Shown: positions 42,013 through 50,512 of the stretch, one piece after another
Layout: every line of letters begins with the position of its first letter
Numbering within the stretch: the first letter of the stretch is position 1
Assembly: GCF_965225875.1 (NCBI RefSeq)
Contig: NZ_CBDDBS010000002.1
Location: 4,092,001-4,156,000, forward strand
Length of the DNA: 64,000 nucleotides
Direction of reading: 5' to 3'
From: Haliscomenobacter sp965225875
GTDB taxonomy: Bacteria; Bacteroidota; Bacteroidia; Chitinophagales; Saprospiraceae
Notes under the pieces: model-generated
Told to the model about the DNA's origin: nothing
What the model saw: the letters and a program-made list of their open reading frames with translations, nothing else
The model's database searches: none
Program-made: the position numbers and the translations under genes

Positions 42013-42423
42013 ATGAACACCAGCGAAATCCTCATCTATCAAAACCCAAACGGCCACATCAAAATCGATGTGCGGCTAGAGGACGAAACTGTTTGGCTTA
42101 CGCAGTCACAAATGGCGCAGCTTTTTGGGAAAGACAAACGAACGATTTCTGAACACATCGGCAATATCTTCAAAGAAGGCGAACTGGAAGAAAATTCAGT
42201 TGTCCGGAATTTCCGGATAACTGCCACTGACGGTAAAAACTATGATACCCAGCACTACAACCTTGACGTCATCATCTCCGTCGGCTACCGCGTAAAATCT
42301 CCCCAAGGCACCCAGTTCCGCATCGGAGCAACACACCGTAGAGACGCACGGCCGTGCGTCTCTACAATCCGGCATCATCCGGCATTTTTTGCATTGCTCC
42401 AGTTTTCTAATGCACTCAATTAA
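42013..42423 (+). pseudogene. Truncated RhuM-family protein gene
   Basis: The first roughly 105 residues match the RhuM (virulence/Fic-associated) family: IKIDVRLEDETVWLTQSQMA, LFGKDKRTISEHIGNIF, VVRNFRITATDGKNY and YNLDVIISVGYRVKS. The homology stops after GTQFRIGAT, where the GTAGAGACGC palindrome (42338-42365) sits, and translation then runs into unrelated sequence to a stop at 42423. Complete members run some 200 residues further. The gene is probably dead, or makes only the N-terminal DNA-binding-like domain. GTG at 42004 is an alternative start. Confidence 0.8.
42338..42365. repeat. 28-nt palindrome, copy 2 of GTAGAGACGC family
   Basis: The 28 bases are identical to the core of the 88-nt palindrome at 3142-3229 and are followed by the same caatccgg sequence. 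It lies exactly where the RhuM homology ends. Confidence 0.88.
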
Positions 42424-42544
42424 CCCCTTCACCCTCCCACTTGAAACCAGACTAAAGCATAAAGTGTTTATCTTCTTTTCACCAACTTGAACATCTCCCT
42501 GAGTGCGAGCAGCCTTGCCTCCATTCAGGCGCACCACCTACAAT

Positions 42545-44374
42545 ATGAAACTACTTTTCCGCTACTTCGCACCTTATCGTTGGCTTGTCATACTGGTACT
42601 GTTACTGGCAGCCATCAACATCGGGTTTTCGTTGATTGACCCCATCATCTTTGGGAAGTTGGTCACTTTGGCTTCCAATCATCAGGTGTCGTCTACGCCT
42701 CCTGGAGCATTTGACTGGCAACGCTTCCTGTTCATCAATGAGAATGTCACCGATCAGGCTGGGAAAACTGTGATGGTGTATGGCCTCATGTGGTTGCTGA
42801 TCGGCTCCATTTCGGTGGCCATGGTCAGCCGCATTGCCAAGGCCTTTCAGGATTATTTCCTGAACCTCATCACCCAGAAATTCGGGGCCACCATCTTCAC
42901 CGATGGCTTGCAGCATGCCATGAAACTGCCCTACCAGGAGTTTGAAGAGCAGCGCAGCGGCGAAACATTGGGCATCCTCCAAAAGGTGCGCACCGATACC
43001 GAGAAGTTTATTTCCACCTTCATCAACGTGTTGTTCCCTGTCATTGTAGGTATTGTATTTGTGGCTTTGTATGCATTCAACAAGCACTGGAGTTTGCCGG
43101 TGATCTACTTTGGCGGCATTTTTTTACTCACCTGGGTGTCCAACCTGCTGAGCAAAAAAGTAAAGGCCATCCAGAAGATCATTGTCAAACAGACCACCTC
43201 TTTGGCGGGTGCCACCACCGAATCGTTGCGCAACATCGAGTTGATGAAAAGCCTTGGTCTGACCAAACAGGAAGTCGAGCGCCTCAATAAAAACACCTTC
43301 AACATCCTCAAGCTGGAACTCACCAAGGTGAAGCGCATCCGCAGCATCAGCTTCGTGCAGGGTACCTTTGTCAACACCCTGCGGCAACTCATTCTGTTCA
43401 TGCTGATGTGGCTGGTGTACAAAGGTCAATTGGCACCTGGCGAAATCGTGACCATGCAGATTTTTTCCTTTTTCATCTTTGGCCCTTTGCAGGAAATTGG
43501 CAACATCATCCTCAGTTACCGGGAGGCCGAGGCTTCACTCAATAACTTTGAAAACTTGATGAAAAAGCAGCCCGAAGCCGAGCCCGCCGAGCCCAAGCCC
43601 CTCGGTGATATTGAAACCTTGGAGTTCCGCCATGTGGGTTTCCGCCACCAATCGGCGCAGCAAAATGCCCTTAACGACATCAGTTTTCAGGTAAAAACCG
43701 GCGAAACGATCGCCTTTGTTGGCCCCAGCGGCAGTGGCAAAACCACCTTGATGAAACTGCTCGTTGGTTTGTACCGCCCTCAAAACGGCAGCATCCTTTA
43801 CAACGGCCTCGATGAGCAATCCATCCATTTTGATGACTTGCGCCGTCAAATCGGTTTCGTTACCCAAGACACGCAGCTCTTCTCTGGTACCATCCGGGAA
43901 AACCTGCTTTTTGTGAACCCTACAGCCACCGAAGCTGACTTGCAACGAGCATTGACCAAAGCATCTTGTAACACCCTGCTGGCTCGTGCTGAAAATGGCC
44001 TGGATACGACCATCGGTGAAGGTGGCCTAAAACTCTCTGGTGGAGAAAAACAACGCATCTCGATTGCCCGTGCCTTGCTGCGCATCCCTAAACTCCTGCT
44101 GTTTGACGAAGCTACTTCTGCCCTCGACTCCCTCACCGAGGAGGAAATTACTGATACCATCCGGGAAATCAGCGCGGAAGGCCGCCAGATTACCCTACTC
44201 ATTGCCCACCGCCTCAGCACCATCCTGCATGCTGATCGCATTTATGTGTTGGAGAAAGGAGATATCGTAGAGACGGGATCTCATGAGGAGTTGCTGGCTG
44301 AAAAAGGTTTGTACTACGCGATGTGGCGGCAGCAAATTGGGGAGCGGAAGGAGAAGGTGTTTTCGATGAATTAG
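42545..44374 (+). CDS. ABC exporter, fused membrane and ATPase domains
   Basis: The 609-residue half-transporter of the MsbA/type IV exporter kind has six TM helices (about 1-320, starting LLFRYFAPYRWLVILVLLLA) and an ATPase domain (about 360-600). Motifs are Walker A GPSGSGKTT, Q-loop FVTQDTQ, signature LSGGEKQR, Walker B LLLFDEATSALDS and H-loop IAHRLS. It works as a homodimer exporting lipid, peptide or drug. The ATG at 42545 follows the broken RhuM gene. The substrate is unknown. Confidence 0.92.
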   Translation: MKLLFRYFAPYRWLVILVLLLAAINIGFSLIDPIIFGKLVTLASNHQVSSTPPGAFDWQRFLFINENVTDQAGKTVMVYGLMWLLIGSISVAMVSRIAKAFQDYFLNLITQKFGATIFTDGLQHAMKLPYQEFEEQRSGETLGILQKVRTDTEKFISTFINVLFPVIVGIVFVALYAFNKHWSLPVIYFGGIFLLTWVSNLLSKKVKAIQKIIVKQTTSLAGATTESLRNIELMKSLGLTKQEVERLNKNTFNILKLELTKVKRIRSISFVQGTFVNTLRQLILFMLMWLVYKGQLAPGEIVTMQIFSFFIFGPLQEIGNIILSYREAEASLNNFENLMKKQPEAEPAEPKPLGDIETLEFRHVGFRHQSAQQNALNDISFQVKTGETIAFVGPSGSGKTTLMKLLVGLYRPQNGSILYNGLDEQSIHFDDLRRQIGFVTQDTQLFSGTIRENLLFVNPTATEADLQRALTKASCNTLLARAENGLDTTIGEGGLKLSGGEKQRISIARALLRIPKLLLFDEATSALDSLTEEEITDTIREISAEGRQITLLIAHRLSTILHADRIYVLEKGDIVETGSHEELLAEKGLYYAMWRQQIGERKEKVFSMN

Positions 44375-44401
44375 GGAGAGGGTAGCTGAGGGATTTCGTG
44401 G

Positions 44402-44643
44402 AAACATGAGCCATCCCGAATTTACAAGTATCACAAAGAAAAAATGAGCACAAAGAACTCAAAGGAAGCACAAAGGACACAAAGACGCGATTTTGACAAA
44501 GCAATACGCCTAGACTTTATCTTATTTTGGATGCAAAGCCTTGTCAACGTCTCACCTTTGTGTCCTTTGTGCTGCCTTTGGGGTCTTTGTGCTAAATAAA
44601 TGTCGCTTTATGTTTTCTGAAAAATTCAGTATGACTCATGTTT
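44402..44643. repeat. Composite inverted repeat: ATGAGTCAT arms around CACAAAGG words
   Basis: The outer arms AAACATGAGCCATC (44402) and ATGACTCATGTTT (ending 44643) are the same family as the hairpin at 12321-12360. Inside, 44447-44487 is made of words such as agcacaaag and gacacaaag, and 44548-44593 is its near complement (cctttgtgtcctttgtgct). The loop of about 60 nt is non-coding. The whole follows the ABC exporter gene. Confidence 0.85.
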
Positions 44644-44696
44644 TTGCTGGGAGAAAAAATTGCGAAGCGTAGCATTTTTATAAAATCGAACCGAAA

Positions 44697-45287
44697 ATGA
44701 GAGCACTAATGATTGGCTTTATTTTTCTAACAACAACAATAGCTCGTGCTCAATCCTATTCGCATGAAACTTTTTGTCACCTGGTTAAAAAAGATACCAT
44801 GGACTTAGCGTTATTTTGGTCAGATCACCCCAAGGTTCATGCGTTGATACAAAGAGATACAAAGGCTACCACATTTATCTGGATTGAGCGGGTCCATGGC
44901 TCAAATACCTCCAATCTGACCATGGCGAACATTGGAACATTTGGTAAGGTAGCAGTTCGATTTTTCACCAATGATGAATTTAAAAAAGTGGATACCCTTT
45001 TTTACGACGGTTTTGCTGGTTTAAACTTATTAAAGCTTGCTCAGAATTATGAATCGGGCAATTACGGTTTGATTTGTCCTAAAAGTACCAATAACAAAAG
45101 CACTAATGCATTTTTCATCTTTGAAAAAGGAAGTCAAAAGTTTGCACTTTTTTCGGGTATGGATTTTTTGTCGGAAGTGCCTCCCCTTGACGGGGCAATT
45201 GCCATAAATGCGATTACTATATTGGAAAGTATATTTTCTAAATTCGACACAACCTTGAGGCCAAAACCTAATAAAAAAAAGCACTAA
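44697..45287 (+). CDS. Secreted protein of unknown function
   Basis: The 196-residue protein has a signal peptide (MRALMIGFIFLTTTIARAQS). The mature part is mixed alpha/beta, with two Cys (FCHLV and LICPK) that could form a disulfide, and ends in a basic tail (LRPKPNKKKH). I recognise no family. It is AT-rich compared with neighbours, preceded by the composite repeat and followed by 315 nt that lead to dabA. Confidence 0.55.
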   Translation: MRALMIGFIFLTTTIARAQSYSHETFCHLVKKDTMDLALFWSDHPKVHALIQRDTKATTFIWIERVHGSNTSNLTMANIGTFGKVAVRFFTNDEFKKVDTLFYDGFAGLNLLKLAQNYESGNYGLICPKSTNNKSTNAFFIFEKGSQKFALFSGMDFLSEVPPLDGAIAINAITILESIFSKFDTTLRPKPNKKKH

Positions 45288-45487
45288 CCAGCTCTTGCAA
45301 TGCTTGTAATCCGAAGGACGCTGCCTCATTATTAATGATGTTATGTGGTCGTTTTGATTATGATTTAAAAATTATTTTTAGGATGTACTTGATACCTCCA
45401 ATCAACTGCTTGACAGATTAGTCCTGCTCCGCCCCCCAACTTCGCCCCCCGAATTTGCCCGCTTCGACCCTTTTTCCACACTTCAAA

Positions 45488-45520
45488 TTTGTCTCCTGCG
45501 GTCTTAGACCAATAACTTTG
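45488..45520 (+). promoter_or_regulatory. Promoter of dabAB
   Basis: TTTG at 45488-45491, a 21-nt spacer and TAACTTTG at 45513-45520 match the Bacteroidota consensus TTTG-N19-21-TAnnTTTG in every fixed base. Transcription would begin near 45527, about 75 nt before dabA. The rest of the 315-nt gap (45288-45602) shows no gene. Confidence 0.75.
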
Positions 45521-45602
45521 TGTTGGATCAACACTAAGCGCGATTTTTTGTGCTTTGACCCGAACGAAGGCACCACAACTACTTTAAGAAAAATCATCCG
45601 CG

Positions 45603-48113
45603 ATGAGTCATTCTATTGAATTGCAAAAGGGGTTTGATGAGCATCAGGTTGTACATGAGCTCAAGCACTACCTACCTGCGCAGGCTCCCCTGAAAGACTT
45701 CGTGCACCACAACACCCTGCACGCCTTCCAGCACCTCAAGTTTGAAGAAGGCACCCAAAAAGCAGCCACGATTTTTGGCTACAAAGTCAGTCTTTCCCTT
45801 CAAGAGTTTCGCGATTTGTTCCAGAAAGGGCGCATCAATCGCCAGGTATTGGACAAAGTGATTGTGGAGCGCAAAGGGCAGGCACAACACGCCGAGTGGC
45901 TCCAGAAATTGACCAAAAACGATTATCCCAAAGAATTTGATCCCCGGATAGGGGAGTTGCGAGACCACTGGAAGCGGGTCTACAACCTGGATATGGATTC
46001 CCTGGTGCATCCATTTCTGTTCCGCCTCTTGTGCAGTTTTATGGATCAGGGCATTTCCATCTGGCCCTTCCCGGTGAACGAAAAAGGGTTTTTATCAGCC
46101 ATCCGGCGGATGGAGCGGCACAGCAAGGTGAGTATTTTCCGCCGCAAACGGGCCAAGGAATTGCTCTTGGGCTCAAAGTGTGAAATCAGCGAGCTATTGA
46201 AAATTCTGGTAGGGGACGAACAACTATTTGAGCATTACCTCTACGATCAGCAATTTGCACACCAGGGCTGGTCGGGCATGATTTCAACCGTAGAAGACCA
46301 ACCACAGACGCTGTTGGACACCCGCAAAATCAGCTTACATGACCTGATTGTATTTGAATTGTTGCTGGAAATTGATACCCTAGATTTTGTACAAGGTAAA
46401 GATTGGCAACCCCTGGGCAGCAAACTCAAAGAACGCCCCCAGCCGCTTTTTGACAAAATCCCTTACTCCGAACAAAACGAAGTGCTCAGCATATGGCAGG
46501 AAGCTTTTGAGTGGAGTTATTTCGATCAAGTTTTGGCGGGTATTCAAATTGAGCAAGTCAGCAACAAAGTCATCAAAGACAAGAGTTTTCAAGCGGTTTT
46601 TTGCATTGATGATCGGGAATGTTCACTGCGCCGTTACCTGGAGTTGATGGATCCCAATTGTGAAACTTTTGGTACGCCTGGCTTTTTTGGTGTGGAGTTT
46701 TACTTTCAACCACAAGGAGGGAAGTTTTTGACCAAATCCTGCCCTGCTCCCGTCAATCCCAAGTACCTGATTCGGGAAGAAGAATCCAGCAATCGCCTGG
46801 AGCGCGATCTGTATTTCAATAAACACAGCCATTCCTCGATCGGAGGTTGGTTGGTTTCTCAAACCCTGGGTTTTTGGGCTGCCTTAAAATTGTTCTGGAA
46901 CATTTTCCGGCCCTCCATGAGCCCAGCTACGGCTTCTTCGCTGAAGCACATGGACAAGTACTCCAAATTGACCGTCGAATGTGGCGAGCATCCCGAAAAA
47001 CACCAGGGCTTGCAAGTGGGGTATACCGTTGAAGAGATGGTGAACCGGGTCGAAGCCGTGTTGCGAAGCATCGGTATGGTCAAGGATTTTGCATCGCTGA
47101 TCTACATCGTCGGGCACGGTGCCAGTAGCCTCAACAACCCCTACTACGCTGCTTACGATTGTGGTGCCTGTAGTGGCCGGGCGGGCTCAGTTAATGCGCG
47201 GGTGTTCAGCTACATGGCCAATCACCCTGAGGTACGGGCTCAACTGGCTGAGCGTGGCTTGCACATTCCCAAAGAGACCCAATTTGTAGGTGGTTTGCAC
47301 GATACCACTCGGGATGAAATCGTTTTTTATGACGAATACGACCTTTCGCCCATCAATTTTGAATTGCATACCCAGAACGAGGTCATTTTTGAAAACGCCC
47401 TTGATTCCAATGCCAAGGAAAGATCCCGGCGTTTTGACTACATTGATACCCGTAAATCGCCATTAAAAGTACACGATAAGGTGTTGTTGCGTTCGGTGTC
47501 CTTGTTTGAGCCGCGCCCCGAACTCAACCACGCCACCAACGCCCTTTGTATAGTGGGGCGCAGGCATTTGTCGCGCGGTTTGTTTCTGGATCGTCGCTCC
47601 TTCCTCAACTCTTACGATTACCAAATTGACCCTGAAGGTAAATATTTGTCCAATATCCTGAATGCTGCCGCTCCGGTATGTGGCGGGATCAACCTGGAGT
47701 ATTATTTCTCGCGGGTAGATGACCAGAAATTGGGGGCAGGTTCCAAATTGCCACACAACGTAATGGGCCTATTTGGCGTAGCCAACGGGATCGACGGGGA
47801 TTTGCGGCCGGGTTTGCCCACCCAAATGACGGAGGTGCACGATCCTTTGCGGCTGCTCATCATTGTGGAACATTACCCAGAAGTAGTGTTGACCAGTATC
47901 CAAAGATCGGCCGCTACGTTTGAGTGGTTCATCAACGAATGGGTAAATTTGGTGGTGGTCCATCCGGAGACTAAAGCGATGTCCCGGTTTAAAGATGGGA
48001 AATTTACACCCTATGAGCCAATCACCAAGACCTTGGAAACCGTTGACGATATGGTGCCGCTGTTTGAAACCCACGCGGAGAATTTCCCGGTTTATCTAAT
48101 CGCCGAAAACTAA
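45603..48113 (+). CDS. dabA: DabA, zinc subunit of the DAB inorganic carbon transporter
   Basis: The 836-residue protein (DUF2309/UPF0753) has a beta-carbonic-anhydrase-like Zn site. The ligands line up as Cys334 and Asp336 in FCIDDRECSLRR, His505 in IVGHGASSLNNP and Cys520 in YDCGACSGRAG. Their spacing (2, 169 and 15 residues) is close to that of the Halothiobacillus protein (C351, D353, H524, C539, from memory). DabA is thought to hydrate CO2 one way at the cytoplasmic face, driven by cation flow through DabB, so that bicarbonate builds up inside. dabB follows after 1 nt. A consensus promoter lies at 45488-45520. Confidence 0.93.
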   Translation: MSHSIELQKGFDEHQVVHELKHYLPAQAPLKDFVHHNTLHAFQHLKFEEGTQKAATIFGYKVSLSLQEFRDLFQKGRINRQVLDKVIVERKGQAQHAEWLQKLTKNDYPKEFDPRIGELRDHWKRVYNLDMDSLVHPFLFRLLCSFMDQGISIWPFPVNEKGFLSAIRRMERHSKVSIFRRKRAKELLLGSKCEISELLKILVGDEQLFEHYLYDQQFAHQGWSGMISTVEDQPQTLLDTRKISLHDLIVFELLLEIDTLDFVQGKDWQPLGSKLKERPQPLFDKIPYSEQNEVLSIWQEAFEWSYFDQVLAGIQIEQVSNKVIKDKSFQAVFCIDDRECSLRRYLELMDPNCETFGTPGFFGVEFYFQPQGGKFLTKSCPAPVNPKYLIREEESSNRLERDLYFNKHSHSSIGGWLVSQTLGFWAALKLFWNIFRPSMSPATASSLKHMDKYSKLTVECGEHPEKHQGLQVGYTVEEMVNRVEAVLRSIGMVKDFASLIYIVGHGASSLNNPYYAAYDCGACSGRAGSVNARVFSYMANHPEVRAQLAERGLHIPKETQFVGGLHDTTRDEIVFYDEYDLSPINFELHTQNEVIFENALDSNAKERSRRFDYIDTRKSPLKVHDKVLLRSVSLFEPRPELNHATNALCIVGRRHLSRGLFLDRRSFLNSYDYQIDPEGKYLSNILNAAAPVCGGINLEYYFSRVDDQKLGAGSKLPHNVMGLFGVANGIDGDLRPGLPTQMTEVHDPLRLLIIVEHYPEVVLTSIQRSAATFEWFINEWVNLVVVHPETKAMSRFKDGKFTPYEPITKTLETVDDMVPLFETHAENFPVYLIAEN

Positions 48114-48114
48114 G

Positions 48115-49989
48115 ATGATGGATCAATTATTGCCAATATTTATTCTCTTGCCCTTGTTGGGCTATGGCATCAGTTTGTTTGTACCAGACAAGAAGGAGGA
48201 CACCATGTCCTGGATTACCTTCCTCACGATTGGTTTACACGAATTGTTTGCGTTTGGATTCACCATCTTTTGGTTGTTGGGGGACCATAAGTTACAAACA
48301 ACCAAAGAAATTACCTTGCTACAAACCGACCAATACAAGTTCGATTTTACTTTGATGTTCGACAAAATCACTGCGGTGTATTTGCTCACCGGGGCGTTTT
48401 TAACCTTTTTGGTGACCGTTTACAGCCGTTATTACCTGCATCGCGAGGGGGGCTACAAACGCTTTTTCAATACCATTCTTTTTTTCTACATAGGTTACAA
48501 CATTGCCATTTTCTCGGGCAATCTCGAAACCTTGTTTATAGGTTGGGAAATACTGGGGATTGCTTCTTTTTTATTGATTGCATTTTACCGCGACCGCTAT
48601 TTGCCAGTGAAAAATGCGGTAAAAATCTTTTCCATTTACCGCATCGGCGACGTGGGCTTGATCCTGGCCATGTGGATGAGTCATCACTTGTGGCATGAAA
48701 GCATCACTTTTGAAAAGTTGGACAATTTTCAGTTGGTTAGTGATCAATTGCAGTCCCATACCTGGATTGGGGTTTTTATTTCGGTGATGATTTTAATCTC
48801 CGCAGCGGCGAAATCGGCACAATTGCCCTTCTCTTCCTGGCTGCCACGCGCCATGGAAGGCCCTACTCCCTCCAGTGCGATTTTTTACGGCTCTTTATCA
48901 GTACACTTGGGCGTATTCCTCTTGCTCCGCACCTTTCCTTTTTGGGAGCATCAGTTTTCGGTACGCATCCTGATTGCCCTATTAGGTTTAGCCACTACGG
49001 TAATTGCCATCGGAGTCGCCAGGGTCCAATCTTCGGTAAAAAGCCAGTTGGCCTATGCTTCGATTGCGCAGATTGGTTTGATTTTTGTTGAAGTGGCAGC
49101 AGGTTTTCATATTCTGGCACTGGTTCACTTTGCCGGAAATGCGTTCTTGCGCACTTACCAACTGCTGGTTTCACCCTCCATCGTGAGTTATTTGATCAAA
49201 GAGCAGTTTTACAAATTTATCCCCCGGCAAAAGTCGATGGAAGGTAAGTTGTTGTCCAATAAAATGGAATATGCCCTGTACATTATGTGCATCAAGGAGT
49301 GGAACTTGGATGCATTCATGTACCAGTATTTGTGGAATCCATTGAAGCAATTGGGTAAAAAAATGGACTTCCTCAATCTCCCTCTCCTGCTTTGGTTTTT
49401 CATCCCTACCTACCTCATAGGCTTGTACTTTTTGCATTTTGCAGAAGGGTTTATTTCTCCCACTGCTCATGCTTATTTGCCAGTCACTTTTGCCTTCTTT
49501 GGATTGATCATGGTGCTGAAAGCCTTCTCAGAACGCCTCCACGCCCGACTCAGCTGGGTCTTAGTTATCATGAATCATTTCTGGATTGCCTTGGCGGCCT
49601 CTTACAACGAGCAGTTTGATTTTTTGCAGGTCTACATCTACCTGAGTGGAGTGGTCATCGCAGGTGCTGGGGGTTGGGTCATCCTCAACTGGCTCAAAAA
49701 ACGAGAAACCGTTAATCTGGATCGTTTTTATGGGCACGTTTACGAACACCCAGTGGCGGCATTTCTGTTTTTTGTGTGTTGCCTGGCCTTATCTGGGTTT
49801 CCCATCACGCCTACTTTTATCGGGGAGGATTTAATTTTTAGCCACATCCACGAAAATCAGGTGGTTCTAGCCTTGTTCGTGGCCTTGAGCTTCATCATTG
49901 ATGGCTTGGCGATCATTCGCATTTATGCCCGGGTGTTCCTGGGGCCACACAGTAAAAACTACCACTCGATTGCATACCGATCTTCATAA
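48115..49989 (+). CDS. dabB: DabB, NuoL-like cation channel of the DAB transporter
   Basis: The 624-residue membrane protein of the proton-conducting (NuoL/MrpA) family has about fifteen TM helices. Key positions kept include the Glu in LFIGWEILGIASFLLIAF and the Lys in AAAKSAQLPFSSWLPRAMEG, followed by PTPSSAIFYGSLSV. In the DAB system it lets H+ or Na+ flow in and couples this to CO2 hydration by DabA. It starts 1 nt after the dabA stop and ends before a strong terminator, so the two form a compact operon. Confidence 0.92.
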   Translation: MMDQLLPIFILLPLLGYGISLFVPDKKEDTMSWITFLTIGLHELFAFGFTIFWLLGDHKLQTTKEITLLQTDQYKFDFTLMFDKITAVYLLTGAFLTFLVTVYSRYYLHREGGYKRFFNTILFFYIGYNIAIFSGNLETLFIGWEILGIASFLLIAFYRDRYLPVKNAVKIFSIYRIGDVGLILAMWMSHHLWHESITFEKLDNFQLVSDQLQSHTWIGVFISVMILISAAAKSAQLPFSSWLPRAMEGPTPSSAIFYGSLSVHLGVFLLLRTFPFWEHQFSVRILIALLGLATTVIAIGVARVQSSVKSQLAYASIAQIGLIFVEVAAGFHILALVHFAGNAFLRTYQLLVSPSIVSYLIKEQFYKFIPRQKSMEGKLLSNKMEYALYIMCIKEWNLDAFMYQYLWNPLKQLGKKMDFLNLPLLLWFFIPTYLIGLYFLHFAEGFISPTAHAYLPVTFAFFGLIMVLKAFSERLHARLSWVLVIMNHFWIALAASYNEQFDFLQVYIYLSGVVIAGAGGWVILNWLKKRETVNLDRFYGHVYEHPVAAFLFFVCCLALSGFPITPTFIGEDLIFSHIHENQVVLALFVALSFIIDGLAIIRIYARVFLGPHSKNYHSIAYRSS

Positions 49990-50017
49990 ATAATTGTCTT
50001 TAAGAGTGTAATATGCT

Positions 50018-50049
50018 AGGCTGGCTCATCTTTGGGTCAGCCTTTTTTT
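50018..50049 (+). terminator. Terminator of the dabAB operon
   Basis: AGGCTG (50018-50023) pairs with CAGCCT (50038-50043), and the T-run extends through 50049. It lies 29 nt after the dabB stop. Confidence 0.75.
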
Positions 50050-50249
50050 ATGGCAAAAAAAAAGCGCCCCAGTGGGAGCGCTGCGAAGTTTGGATGAATA
50101 TGAAAACTTGCTGGCATGGTTTTCAGGTGATTTCTTGAAACAAAACTAAAATCATTTTTTTTGCGGTGTTTTTTTTGTGGTCAAACCCTTAGATCGGGGG
50201 CTGAAATGCCGTATTTTGGTTTTTCCAGGTAAAAAAAACGGAATTCATA

Positions 50250-50427
50250 CAAGAATCGTAACTATTTAGCAGCCGCCTGCGGCGGAATTTTTCACCACAA
50301 AGGCACAAAGGCACAAAGACATTAAGCTCTAAAATGTTGTGTCTTTGTGCCTTTGTGCCTTTGTGGTGAAAAAATTGACTATAAAATCCACCGCAGGTGG
50401 ATGGGTGCTAAATAGTTACCAAGAATC
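50250..50427. mobile_element. MITE-like element with 8-bp flanking direct repeat
   Basis: The sequence from 50258 to 50419 (162 nt) starts with GTAACTATTTAGCA and ends with its exact complement. Internal arms are word repeats (ccacaaaggcacaaagg and complement) and a GC-rich pair (gcctgcggcgga / tccaccgcaggtgga). On both sides lies CAAGAATC (50250-50257 and 50420-50427), as expected for a target-site duplication. It has no coding capacity and would depend on a transposase elsewhere. With the preceding 200 nt it fills the gap between dabB and the next gene. Confidence 0.6.
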
Positions 50428-50512
50428 ACATTTTTGTCGTTTTTGACCTCAAAAAGCCTAGATTGATTGCAGATACTGCGGCATCTAGCCCCAAATCCTT
50501 ACCTTTGAGTTC

